Assembly (NCBI GenBank): GCA_024278775.1
Contig: JAJRSP010000149.1
Span: forward strand, 1 to 32,366
DNA length: 32,366 nt
Direction: 5' to 3'
Source: Planctomycetota bacterium
GTDB taxonomy: Bacteria; Planctomycetota; Phycisphaerae; UBA1845
Shown here piece after piece: positions 16,572 through 24,454 of this stretch. The position numbers and the translations under genes were made by a program. Numbering within the stretch: position 1 is the stretch's first letter; every line of letters starts with the position of its first letter. The notes under the pieces were generated by a model. It was not told the origin of the DNA, did no database searches, and saw nothing but the letters and a program-made list of their open reading frames with translations.

Positions 16572-16600
16572 CGGCGACACAGGTGTAACGGAGACACAGG
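16568..16600 (+). repeat. two-copy tandem repeat across the tadC stop codon
   Basis: GTAACGGCGACACAGGT (16568-16584) is repeated as GTAACGGAGACACAGG (16585-16600), with one internal mismatch. The first copy contains the tadC TAA. It is probably a slip-strand duplication; no function is suggested. Confidence 0.75.
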
Positions 16601-16853
16601 CGCGGGCGGATATGGCCGGGGTGCCGCCGGACCCCTGGATGCCGGTCTGTGGGGTCTTGGACATTGGCGCAATCGCTGTTACCCTCTCCCGTTGTTCCCC
16701 CAAGAGGCCTGAGGATGGGGTCTTGCGTCTTCCGCGATACGAGCGGTAGGTTGGTGGTGATGGGGCGGTTTACGAATCGGGTCAAATGGTTCCTTCCTAG
16801 GCGGATGGGCTTGGCGGTTCGGTCGCTACGGTAAGACGGAAACGGTTAGATTC

Positions 16854-17750
16854 GTGGCCCTCGAAGTTCCTGGATATGCTTTCGGTCGCTTGATTGGTAC
16901 CGGCGCGGGGTCCAAGATTTACCTGGCGACGCACGTCGTGACGAAGAAGCGGTTTGCGATCAAGCACGTCGAGCGCAAGAGTGCCGGGGATGATTGCTTC
17001 ATCGATCAGGTCGAGCTGGAATACGACATCAGCCACCAACTGAGCCACCCTTCGCTTCGGCACAGTTACTCCATTCATCGTGTCAAAAAGTTTTTGCAGG
17101 TGAAGGAAGTGGCGGTGGTGATGGACTATGTGGATGGTCTGTCGCTGGAGGCGGCTCGCCCGAACCGGCTCGATAGCTTTCTGATCGTTTGTCAGCGAAT
17201 CTCGGCCGGACTGCATGCGATGCACGAAGCCGGGTATGTGCATAGCGATATCAAACCCAACAACATTATGGTCGCCAAGGGCGGCGTCGTGAAGATCATT
17301 GATTTTGGTCAATCCTGTCCGCTCGGCCACAAGAAGGAGCGCATCCAGGGAACGCCCGACTATATCGCACCGGAGCAAGTTCGTCGGATGCTACTGGACG
17401 CGCGAACGGATATTTTCAATCTCGGCGCTACGATGTATTGGTTGTTGACCTCCGAAAATTATCCCACCGCGTTGCGCAATGAAAACACACGGGGAGGGAT
17501 CAACCTGATGTCGGCGGATAAGCCACTTGCCCCACACGAATTGAATGATAGGATTCCCCGGGCGCTCTCCAATTTGGTGATGGAATGTTGTCGTGACAAT
17601 CCGAACGACCGTCCCGACGATATGAAGCAGCTATCCGCCAGGTTGGAAGCGATCAAAAAACTTTGGAAGAAAAGTCGTAGCGACGCCCGAAAAGATCTGC
17701 CCCGGGATACCGATGCAGGAACCCTGGGGCCGCCGGATGAGGAATCATGA
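16854..17750 (+). CDS. soluble Ser/Thr protein kinase (Hanks type)
   Basis: The protein has 298 residues starting at GTG (MALEVPGYAFGRLIGTGAGS). A full kinase core is visible: glycine loop GTGAGS (residues 15-20), the ATP lysine K37 in RFAIKHV, catalytic loop HSDIKPNN (130-137) with Asp132 and Asn137, DFG at 150-152, and APE at 172-174. The arginine of the usual HRD is Ser here, as in non-RD kinases that need no activation-loop phosphorylation. There is no transmembrane segment and no PASTA or other sensor domain, so the protein should be cytoplasmic; the C-terminal 40 residues are basic, then acidic. Its TGA overlaps the ATG of the phosphatase gene (ATGA), so the two must be made together. 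It lies 282 nt behind tadC; a link to pilus control is only inferred. Confidence 0.9.
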   Translation: MALEVPGYAFGRLIGTGAGSKIYLATHVVTKKRFAIKHVERKSAGDDCFIDQVELEYDISHQLSHPSLRHSYSIHRVKKFLQVKEVAVVMDYVDGLSLEAARPNRLDSFLIVCQRISAGLHAMHEAGYVHSDIKPNNIMVAKGGVVKIIDFGQSCPLGHKKERIQGTPDYIAPEQVRRMLLDARTDIFNLGATMYWLLTSENYPTALRNENTRGGINLMSADKPLAPHELNDRIPRALSNLVMECCRDNPNDRPDDMKQLSARLEAIKKLWKKSRSDARKDLPRDTDAGTLGPPDEES

Positions 17751-18607
17751 ACGACGCGTTCAAAGCCGCCGATTGTCTGCATGAGGCGGCCGAACTTAAT
17801 CTCAACGATCCGCTGCGCGAAGGTTCCCTTCTCGTGTTTCCCAATTATGGTCAACTGGTCATGACGGGAGACCTGCATGGGCACGGACGGAATTTCGAAA
17901 AGCTTCAGCACTATTGCGATCTGGAGCATTACGCGCCGCGGCATGTTATTCTGCATGAGATCATCCATCAGGACATCAGCGGGTTCGAGGATACGGATCA
18001 GTCGTTCCAAACCTTGATCGAGGCGGCGGCCTGGAAGTGTGCGTTTCCGGATCAGGTCCATTTTCTTCAGAGCAATCATGAACTCGCCCAACTCACGAGA
18101 CATGAGATCACCAAGGCCGGGCGCGTCGTTACGGTGGCTTTTGAAAAGGCTGTGCATGAGGCATTCGGCTCGGGTGGGAGTGATGTGCTGATCGGTGTGA
18201 ACGCCTATATCAAGTCGCTGCCGCTCGCCGCGCGGACGGCCAACCGTGTCTTCCTGTCGCATTCGCTCCCTGCACCGCGAGAGATTCCGGCATTTGACAT
18301 GAGCGTGCTTTCACGCATGCCGACGGAGGCTGACCTGGCCGATCGGGGGGCGGCCCACTCGCTGGTCTGGGGGCGCTACCACACGGAGTCGGCGCTGGCC
18401 GCGCTCGCCGACATGCTCGATGTGGACGTTTTCATTTGTGGGCACCAGCCCCAAGAGATGGGGTATGATATCTGGCATGATCGGCTCATCATTCTTGCCA
18501 GCGACCACAACCACGGGGTGTTTCTTCCGTTCGACCTGAGCAAGCCGCAGACGACCAAGTCCCTCGCGAAACACGTCCGGCCCTTTGCCGGCATAGAAAT
18601 CGAATAG
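17747..18607 (+). CDS. PPP-like metallophosphoesterase, partner of the upstream kinase
   Basis: The protein has 286 residues. Metallophosphoesterase motifs are seen: GDLHGH at 41-46 (the GDxHG motif), SNHEL at 109-113 (in place of GNHE), a later His in FLSHSLP, and FICGHQPQ with His233. The second PPP motif (GDxxDRG) is replaced by VILHEIIHQD, so this is a divergent branch and not a canonical PP1/PP2A or diadenosine tetraphosphatase. No membrane segment is seen. The 4-nt ATGA overlap with the kinase implies translational coupling and a kinase/phosphatase pair acting on shared targets. The actual substrate could also be a nucleotide or other phosphoester; sequence alone does not decide. Confidence 0.8.
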   Translation: MNDAFKAADCLHEAAELNLNDPLREGSLLVFPNYGQLVMTGDLHGHGRNFEKLQHYCDLEHYAPRHVILHEIIHQDISGFEDTDQSFQTLIEAAAWKCAFPDQVHFLQSNHELAQLTRHEITKAGRVVTVAFEKAVHEAFGSGGSDVLIGVNAYIKSLPLAARTANRVFLSHSLPAPREIPAFDMSVLSRMPTEADLADRGAAHSLVWGRYHTESALAALADMLDVDVFICGHQPQEMGYDIWHDRLIILASDHNHGVFLPFDLSKPQTTKSLAKHVRPFAGIEIE

Positions 18608-18609
18608 CC

Positions 18610-18631
18610 CGCTCGCGCAGCGCCTTTTTTT
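18610..18631 (+). terminator. possible terminator after the phosphatase gene
   Basis: CGCT (18610-18613) can pair with AGCG (18619-18622), followed by CC and seven T (18625-18631). The stem is only four pairs, but the T-run and its place directly behind the stop fit a terminator. Confidence 0.45.
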
Positions 18632-18846
18632 GGATGGTACGGGGTGTCCTGTTCTTCGAGTACTCGCGAAGGGTGCGGGATGGACTTCGCATGAAAAACG
18701 CCATTCGCCACGCGCATCGGTAACGCCTTCATTCCCCTCCCGAGCCGCAGGGTTCACCCGGCGCGGTTTCCCAAATGTCGTGTTCCGCTCGGCACTGTAT
18801 CGTGTGTCGCTGGTCTGGTGAGGCGAGCGCGGTAAGATCGGTGGCG

Positions 18847-19779
18847 ATGGGTGTGGATGAACTGGCATTGGTAGAGTGGCTTCGCACGCGGTCTCACGGA
18901 CCGGACGACGCACGGCTGCCGGTTGGCATCGGTGACGATATGGCCGTGCTGGCCGTGCCCGGCGGTAGCATCCTGTTTTCCTCGGATATGCTTCTCGACA
19001 GGGTGCATTTCGACTCACGAAAGCATGATTTCGAGACCATCGGAGGTAAGGCCGTCAACTGTGCGCTCAGTGATTGCGCCGCGATGGCGGTCTGCCCCAA
19101 GGCGGTGACGGTTTCGTTAGCATGGTCAACTGACATGGCGGAGGCAGACGCCAAAGCGCTGATGAACGGTGCGTATGCGGCCGCGAATGTTTTTGATGTG
19201 TCTGTCTGCGGCGGCGATACGACGCGCTGGTCGTCGCCGTTGGCGCTTGATGTCGCCGTGGTGGCCGTGCCCCATCCGGGTGTGAAGCCGGTGTTGCGCA
19301 GCGGGGCGCAGGTCGGCGATACGCTGCTCGTGACGGGGCCACTTGGCGGAAGCCTGTTGAGCAAGCATGTCTCGTTTGTGCCGCGTGTGCGGGAGGCGAG
19401 ATCGCTGGCCGAAGGTTTGGGGGATGCCCTGCATGCCATGATCGATATCACCGACGGGCTTTCACTTGATCTGTGGCGTGTGTGCGAAGCCTCCGGGGTG
19501 GGTGCGGTGTTGCAGGAGACGCAGCTTGGTGAGGCTATCAGCAAAGACGCCAAGACGTTAGCCGCTCGCGATGGGCGGTCGTCGCTGGATCATGCGCTTT
19601 CGGATGGTGAGGATTTCGAGTTGCTGCTCGCGGTGGCCGGGGATGATGAATCTCAGGAACGGCTATCCGTGATCGGGTTTCCGTTGATGCCTATCGGGAC
19701 GGTGACACAGGAGGGGTTCCGTTTTGAGCAGGCCGACGGAAGCATGGTGCCGTTATCACCGAAGGGGTTTGTGCATTGA
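18847..19779 (+). CDS. thiL: thiamine-monophosphate kinase
   Basis: ThiL phosphorylates thiamine monophosphate to the cofactor thiamine diphosphate. The protein has about 310 residues from ATG 18847 (MGVDELALVEWLRT); GTG 18841 is possible. Family motifs are present in order: an N-terminal RLPVGIGDDMAVL (metal-binding GDD), SSDMLLDRVHFD, GGKAVNCALSDCAAM with a metal-binding Asp, VCGGDTTRW, DTLLVTGPLGGS, MIDITDGLSLDLWRVCEAS, and HALSDGEDFELLLAV near the end. The length is normal and no motif is missing. Its stop overlaps the TTG start of tsaE. Confidence 0.94.
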   Translation: MGVDELALVEWLRTRSHGPDDARLPVGIGDDMAVLAVPGGSILFSSDMLLDRVHFDSRKHDFETIGGKAVNCALSDCAAMAVCPKAVTVSLAWSTDMAEADAKALMNGAYAAANVFDVSVCGGDTTRWSSPLALDVAVVAVPHPGVKPVLRSGAQVGDTLLVTGPLGGSLLSKHVSFVPRVREARSLAEGLGDALHAMIDITDGLSLDLWRVCEASGVGAVLQETQLGEAISKDAKTLAARDGRSSLDHALSDGEDFELLLAVAGDDESQERLSVIGFPLMPIGTVTQEGFRFEQADGSMVPLSPKGFVH

Positions 19780-20264
19780 GTGGTGAGACGCTTGAGGCGT
19801 TTTTCGAGTCGTGCGCCGTGGAAGATACCCTTTCGCTCGGTGCGGCCTTGGGGCGTGCGTTGCCCGGTTCGCTGACGATCGGTCTCGTGGGTTCGCTCGG
19901 AGCCGGTAAGACGCATTTCGTTAAGGGAATCGCCATGGGCAACGCGGCTGCCGACGATGGCCTTGTGACGAGCCCGACGTTTACGCTTATGCACGAGTAC
20001 GCCGGGCGTTTGACGTTGTACCACCTCGACGCTTATCGGCTCAAGAGTGGTGCGGAGCTTTTGGCGCTGGGGTTTGACGAGTTGCCGCATGAACGATCGG
20101 CCGTGGTGGTCGAGTGGGCGGATCGAGTGCGCGGCGTGATGCCGGAAGACATGATGTGGATTGAGTTTTCGATGACCGGAGAGATATCCCGTTCCCTTCA
20201 CGCGGTTGCGACGGGGGTGACGGCGGTTTCTTGCCTGCGCGCATGGCAAGTGCATCCGCGTTGA
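19776..20264 (+). CDS. tsaE: tRNA threonylcarbamoyladenosine biosynthesis ATPase TsaE
   Basis: TsaE is the small P-loop ATPase that helps TsaB/TsaD make t6A37 in tRNA. The protein has 162 residues, from a TTG start whose last bases belong to the thiL stop (TTGA overlap). Walker A is IGLVGSLGAGKTHFVKG. The family motif VTSPTFTLMHEYAGRLTLYH follows (SPTF with HxDxYR as HLDAYRL), then GFDEL and VVVEWADRV. The length is typical. tsaB, tsaC and tsaD are not in the window. Pairing with thiL by overlap suggests simple co-expression of housekeeping genes. Confidence 0.93.
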   Translation: MSGETLEAFFESCAVEDTLSLGAALGRALPGSLTIGLVGSLGAGKTHFVKGIAMGNAAADDGLVTSPTFTLMHEYAGRLTLYHLDAYRLKSGAELLALGFDELPHERSAVVVEWADRVRGVMPEDMMWIEFSMTGEISRSLHAVATGVTAVSCLRAWQVHPR

Positions 20265-20340
20265 CACCTCGATCCGATCCTCCTATCGTCGCCTGCGTGG
20301 CGAATACCGACACCAAGTGACGTTGATGGGAAGGTGAAAG

Positions 20341-21063
20341 TTGGCACGAAACGACGGTCGAAAAGCGAACGAACTCCGTCCGGTGGAGATCACACGGGGC
20401 TACACGAAAAACGCGGCCGGCTCCGCGCTGATCCGTTGCGGTGGGACGGTGGTATTGTGTACCGCGTGCTTTGAGGAGAGCGTGCCGGCGTGGCGCAAAG
20501 GCCAGGGTGCCGGGTGGGTCACGGCCGAGTATGACATGCTCCCCGCGGCTACGAACACCAGGCGCCGGCGCAACCGGTCCAAGATCGACGGGCGCACTCA
20601 GGAGATTCAGCGGCTGATCGGGCGATCGTTGCGAAGTGTGGTTGACCTGCAGAAACTGGGTGAAAACTCGATTTTGATAGATTGTGATGTCCTGCAAGCG
20701 GACGGCGGTACGCGCACGGCCAGCATCACCGGGGCTTATGTTGCGATGTCCGACGCGGTTCGTGTGGGGCTCAAAAACAAATGGATCGCCAAGTCGCCGA
20801 TCACGGAACCGGTGGCGGCGGTGAGCGTGGGGCGCGTGGGCAAGCGGCTGTGGCTCGATCTGAATTACGAGGAAGACGTGGCCGCCGAAGTCGATATGAA
20901 CGTCGTGATGACCGGCTCGGGCAAGTTCATCGAAGTGCAGGGCACCGGTGAAGAGGCGACGTTCACCCGGGCCGAACTCGATCGGCTAGTGCGGCTCGCC
21001 TCGCGGGGGATCAAACAGCTCGTCGAGATTCAGGCCAAGGCGTTGAGAAAACGGATCAAGTGA
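20341..21063 (+). CDS. rph: ribonuclease PH
   Basis: This is a phosphorolytic 3'-5' exoribonuclease that trims tRNA 3' ends. It has 240 residues, the usual size. The TTG start at 20341 is supported by GGGAAGG about 6-12 nt upstream and by the family opening MARNDGRKANELRPVEITRG. Family motifs: GGTVVLCTACFEESVPAW, GWVTAEYDMLP, RTQEIQRLIGRSLRSVVDL (the tRNA- and phosphate-binding RxxxRxxRxLR region), DCDVLQADGGTRTASITGAY and VDMNVVMTGSGKFIEVQGTG with EE after it. All expected residues appear intact. Its stop overlaps the GTG of the next gene. Confidence 0.96.
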   Translation: MARNDGRKANELRPVEITRGYTKNAAGSALIRCGGTVVLCTACFEESVPAWRKGQGAGWVTAEYDMLPAATNTRRRRNRSKIDGRTQEIQRLIGRSLRSVVDLQKLGENSILIDCDVLQADGGTRTASITGAYVAMSDAVRVGLKNKWIAKSPITEPVAAVSVGRVGKRLWLDLNYEEDVAAEVDMNVVMTGSGKFIEVQGTGEEATFTRAELDRLVRLASRGIKQLVEIQAKALRKRIK

Positions 21064-21884
21064 TCAGGATGCGATTGGAACCATCGACATCCGTAGTTCC
21101 GATGACCGTGCCGGTTGTTTTCTCGGTGACCGTCGTGATCAGCGTGTTGTCGTCGGGCGGATGCGCCGCACCGGGACGGTCAGGCGCTCCGTGGACGATT
21201 GTCTGCGCGGAGATGAAGGGCACGAACCGCGTTCAGCTTGCCGAGAGCGTGTCGGACACCCTGAAGCGTACGCCGGGTATTCGTCCGGATGAGGTGTTTG
21301 TTGTGGATGGATCGGACGGCGTGGCCCGGCTTTGTTACGGTCGGTATGACAGGCGGCTGGATAAAAAAACCGGCAAACACACGACGCCGAAAGCGCTGCG
21401 ACACGACATGGATCTGCTCAGAGAGCTGGGCACGCCGGATGGCCGGCGGATGTTTATGCGCGCGATGATCGCGCGGACGCCGCAGCCGGATGTGGGCAAT
21501 CCTGCCTGGGATCTACGCCAGGTGAAAGCGGCCTATTCCCTCCAGGTGGCTGCGTTCGAGCCTACGGAGGACTTTTGGGAATACAAAAAGGCCGCCGCCG
21601 ACTACTGCGCAATGCTCCGTGCGGATGGCTACGAGGCTTACTATTACCACTCAGCGTCCTCGAGTGTGGTGACGGTGGGTCTTTTCGGCCCCGATGCGTT
21701 TCAGATTCGCAACGACGGGCGATCTTACTACAGTGACAAAGTGCGTGCGCTCCAACGCGACGAGGTATTGAAATACAACCTCGTCAACGGCCATATCTTC
21801 AAAGTCAAAGGCGACAACGGAGAGTTCATCAAGATGCCGTCGCGCCTCGTTCAGGTGCCGGCTCCGGCGGAAGATACGCCGTGA
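21060..21884 (+). CDS. predicted lipoprotein with a SPOR-like domain
   Basis: The protein has 274 residues. GTG 21060 overlaps the rph stop (GTGA); ATG 21069 is an alternative. A hydrophobic signal (VPVVFSVTVVISVLSSGGC) ends in a Cys at about residue 35, compatible with a lipobox, although SGGC is not an ideal match. A section at about residues 158-214 resembles SPOR domains, which bind denuded peptidoglycan glycan strands: AYSLQVAAFEPTEDFWEYKK, then AAADYCAMLRADGYEAYYYH and VVTVGLFGPDAF. The rest is unassigned. The gene sits by 4-nt overlaps between rph and rdgB, so it is translated with two nucleic-acid enzymes, an odd pairing for an envelope protein. The SPOR reading is by eye. Confidence 0.65.
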   Translation: MIRMRLEPSTSVVPMTVPVVFSVTVVISVLSSGGCAAPGRSGAPWTIVCAEMKGTNRVQLAESVSDTLKRTPGIRPDEVFVVDGSDGVARLCYGRYDRRLDKKTGKHTTPKALRHDMDLLRELGTPDGRRMFMRAMIARTPQPDVGNPAWDLRQVKAAYSLQVAAFEPTEDFWEYKKAAADYCAMLRADGYEAYYYHSASSSVVTVGLFGPDAFQIRNDGRSYYSDKVRALQRDEVLKYNLVNGHIFKVKGDNGEFIKMPSRLVQVPAPAEDTP

Positions 21885-22498
21885 CCACGCCGCCGATCAT
21901 TGTGATCGCCACGACCAATCAGGGAAAGCTCCGGGAAGTTAGGGCGGTGATGTCGGGCCTGCCGTGCCAGTTGGTGAGTCTGGCGGACTATGCTGACTTA
22001 CCCGACCCCATCGAGGATGCGGACTCCTTCGCCGACAACGCCGCAATCAAAGCCACCCATTATGCCAACCTCACCAGTGCGTGGGCATTGGCCGACGATT
22101 CCGGCTTGGTGGTGGATGCGCTCGACGGCGCGCCCGGCGTGTACTCCGCGCGATACGCCGGTACACCGGCTGATGACGCGGCGAATAACGCCAAGTTGAT
22201 CGCGGCGCTTTCCGACGTGCCGCAGCAACTTCGGACCGCCCGGTTTTGCTGTGCCATGGCCCTGGCCAATGCGGACGGTGTGATGGCCACAAGTTCCGGG
22301 GTGATCGAGGGGCTGATCGTTGATGGGCCGCGTGGTGACAACGGGTTCGGCTATGATCCCTATTTCCTCGTTCCCGATCTGGGAAAAACCACGGCCGAAC
22401 TGGCTCCGGATCACAAAAACCGTATCAGTCACCGTGGCCGGGCGCTCGCCGACATTCTGCCCGCCATTCGAAAACTCCTGATCCCGGGCGACGGGTAG
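21881..22498 (+). CDS. rdgB: XTP/dITP pyrophosphatase (RdgB/HAM1 family)
   Basis: This enzyme hydrolyses non-canonical purine NTPs such as dITP and XTP to keep them out of DNA and RNA. It has 205 residues. GTG 21881 overlaps the previous stop. The opening IIVIATTNQGKLREVRAVM has the T/SxNxxK motif. DADSFADNAAIKATHYAN, ALADDSGLVVDALDGAPGVY with SARYAG, and GDNGFGYDPYFLVPD with KNRISHRGRAL follow, all diagnostic and complete. It ends the thiL to rdgB group, about 120 nt before the polyamine cassette. Confidence 0.96.
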   Translation: MTTPPIIVIATTNQGKLREVRAVMSGLPCQLVSLADYADLPDPIEDADSFADNAAIKATHYANLTSAWALADDSGLVVDALDGAPGVYSARYAGTPADDAANNAKLIAALSDVPQQLRTARFCCAMALANADGVMATSSGVIEGLIVDGPRGDNGFGYDPYFLVPDLGKTTAELAPDHKNRISHRGRALADILPAIRKLLIPGDG

Positions 22499-22539
22499 CG
22501 GGTGCTGCGTTTCTTGCGGTTGTTTCGACGCCGCCGCGG

Positions 22540-22567
22540 TTGCCGCTCGGGAGTGATTCGATACAAT
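22540..22567 (+). promoter_or_regulatory. candidate sigma-70 promoter of the polyamine cassette
   Basis: TTGCCG (22540-22545, 4 of 6 to TTGACA) and TACAAT (22562-22567, 5 of 6 to TATAAT) are separated by 16 nt. Transcription would start near 22574, giving a leader of about 44 nt before the arginine decarboxylase start at 22618. Confidence 0.5.
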
Positions 22568-22617
22568 TCGGCGCGTTGGTGGGCAGCAAGTTCTTGTGCG
22601 TTTCGAGGAGTGTTTCG

Positions 22618-23172
22618 TTGCAGAATCCGTTGGTTCCGAGAATGATGTTCTTCACGAAGGGCGATGGCAAGCACCGCCAGAACCTTCAATCGTTTGAAGA
22701 AGCGCTGCGGGATGCCGGTATCGCTGAGTTCAACCTCGTGCGCGTCAGTAGTATCTACCCGCCGGGCTGCAAGATTGTTTCTCGAACCCGCGGGCTCAAG
22801 GAGCTCCAACCCGGACAGATCGTCTTCTGCGTGCTTGCGGAAATCCGCACCAACGAGCCCAACCGTCTCGCCTGTGCGGGGATCGGGCTTGCCGTCCCGG
22901 CGAAGAAGGAACACCACGGCTATATCGCGGAGCACCACGGATTCGGAATGAACCGCAAGACGTGCGCCGATTATGTGGAAGATATGGCCGCCACCATGCT
23001 CGCGACGACGCGCGGTATCGACCTCGACCCGGACAAGGCGTACAACGAGCGCAAGGAAATCTATCAAACCCAGGGTCTGGTCGTGCGCACGCGGGCGGTG
23101 GTGCAAAGCGTTGAGGGTGATAAGAACGGTCTGTGGACGACGGCGCTCGCGGCCGCCGTCTTTATTATGTAG
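22618..23172 (+). CDS. pdaD: pyruvoyl-dependent arginine decarboxylase
   Basis: This enzyme converts L-arginine to agmatine with a self-made pyruvoyl cofactor instead of PLP. The protein has 184 residues from TTG 22618; GAGGAG at 22605-22610 is spaced 7 nt and the start gives MQNPLVPRMMFFTKGDGKHR. ATG 22642 is an alternative. Family signs: SFEEALRDAGIAEFNLVRVS, then SSIYPPGCKI, where cleavage between the two Ser should form the pyruvoyl group, TNEPNRLACAGIGLAVP, EHHGYIAEHHGFG, DMAATMLATTRGID, and EGDKNGLWTTALAAAVF at the end. The length fits. It is the first gene of a cassette with a DHS-like enzyme (27 nt on) and an agmatinase-like enzyme, so agmatine is probably the entry metabolite. Confidence 0.93.
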   Translation: MQNPLVPRMMFFTKGDGKHRQNLQSFEEALRDAGIAEFNLVRVSSIYPPGCKIVSRTRGLKELQPGQIVFCVLAEIRTNEPNRLACAGIGLAVPAKKEHHGYIAEHHGFGMNRKTCADYVEDMAATMLATTRGIDLDPDKAYNERKEIYQTQGLVVRTRAVVQSVEGDKNGLWTTALAAAVFIM

Positions 23173-23199
23173 AGGCGCGCTCCGCGCGATGCCATCGTC

Positions 23200-24348
23200 A
23201 TGCCCCACGAACCGCATAGTGCCGATTGCCCCAAGAGACGAGGATGGCTGGACGGGCCGCCGATCGAGCCGTTGGAGTTGGCGGGTAACGAATCGGTCGT
23301 CGATCTTATTGATAACGTTTACGCGCGAAGTGGTTTCAATGGGCGGCGGCTGGCCGAGGGAGCCCAACTCTACCGGCACATGATCGACCACGACGCGACG
23401 GTATGCCTGACGATTGCCGGCGCGATGACACCCATCGGGATGAGCGGCATCTTCTCCTCCCTGATCGAACGCGGCATGGTTGATTTTATCATCTCGACCG
23501 GGGCCAACCTCTACCACGACTTGCACCGCCCGTATGAGTTCCCCATGGTTCAGGGCAGCCCGGAGGTGGACGACAACGCGCTCGCCGACGAGGGCGTTGC
23601 CCGGATTTACGATGTCTTCATCGCCGACGACGACACGCTGATGGCCACCGACACGGTCATTCTCGATGCGGTCAAACAGATGGACACTTCGAAGCCGTTT
23701 TCCACGGCCACCTTGCACCACAAGCTCGGGCAGTTGGTTGCCGAATCGGCACCGCACCCGGAGAAGTCCTTCGTGGCGACGGCCGCAAAGTACGATGTCC
23801 CGATCTACACGTCCTCTCCCGGAGATTCGTCGATCGGTATGAATCTGATCGTGCCGCAGCTTCACGGCCAAAACATCAATCTCAACCCGTTGCTCGATGT
23901 GATCGAGACGGCCGCCATCGTTCGTGATTCCAAGACCAACGGCGTGGTGGAAATCGGCGGCGGCTCTCCCAAGAACTTTTATCTCCAAACCCAGCCGACA
24001 CTGCACCAGATTTTGCTGGATAAGTCGAAGGGCGGGCATGATTACTTCCTTCAGCTTACGACCGATTCGCCGCATTGGGGCGGGCTGTCCGGGGCCACGC
24101 CCTCCGAAGCGCGAAGTTGGGGCAAGCTCAAGGACGCCCACAAAAACAACGTGGTCGTGTATTCGTGTGCGTCGCTTACGTTTCCATTGATCGCACAGTA
24201 TGCGTTGGTGAAAGCAGCCCAGCGCAAGCCGCGCCGGTTGTTCAGACGCATCGGCGAGATGACCGGTGTGATGCGTGAGGTCGCCGCGAATCATCCGGCC
24301 TACCGTCAGCAGTACGCGCAGTACCTGGACGACTCAAGTAAGCAGTAA
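23200..24348 (+). CDS. deoxyhypusine-synthase family protein (probable polyamine aminobutyl/aminopropyl transferase)
   Basis: The protein has 382 residues. The Rossmann-like core of the DHS family is visible: ATVCLTIAGAMTPIGMSGIF, FIISTGANLYHDLHRPYEF, VPIYTSSPGDSSIGMN, EIGGGSPKNFYLQTQPTL and SEARSWGKLKDAHKNNVVVY. The lysine in WGK (K309) corresponds to the one that forms the imine intermediate in eukaryotic DHS, so the enzyme should be active. DHS transfers the aminobutyl group of spermidine, using NAD, to a lysine of eIF5A. Bacteria lack eIF5A, and bacterial relatives can instead make free polyamines such as homospermidine. Here it lies between arginine decarboxylase and an agmatinase-like gene, which favours a polyamine product. 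A CGCGC/GCGCG hairpin (23176-23188) lies just before the start. Confidence 0.88.
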   Translation: MPHEPHSADCPKRRGWLDGPPIEPLELAGNESVVDLIDNVYARSGFNGRRLAEGAQLYRHMIDHDATVCLTIAGAMTPIGMSGIFSSLIERGMVDFIISTGANLYHDLHRPYEFPMVQGSPEVDDNALADEGVARIYDVFIADDDTLMATDTVILDAVKQMDTSKPFSTATLHHKLGQLVAESAPHPEKSFVATAAKYDVPIYTSSPGDSSIGMNLIVPQLHGQNINLNPLLDVIETAAIVRDSKTNGVVEIGGGSPKNFYLQTQPTLHQILLDKSKGGHDYFLQLTTDSPHWGGLSGATPSEARSWGKLKDAHKNNVVVYSCASLTFPLIAQYALVKAAQRKPRRLFRRIGEMTGVMREVAANHPAYRQQYAQYLDDSSKQ

Positions 24349-24454
24349 CCCGTGATAGACCGGGTGGCCCGTGGCTTTGGCCGTGGGGGACGCGAATCGC
24401 AGGTAGGTTCTTCTCCAACGGAAGTGAGCGGTATCTAGCTTAAATGAAAACCTC

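Noticed and set aside
16649..16834. 61-codon ORF between tadC and the kinase gene
   Set aside because: Arg-rich composition, no start signal and no recognisable motif.
22429..24294. 621-codon open frame on the minus strand across pdaD and the DHS-like gene
   Set aside because: Its sequence is Arg/His-rich with no domain, and it lies antisense to two genes with strong family motifs; it is a by-product of GC-rich codon use.
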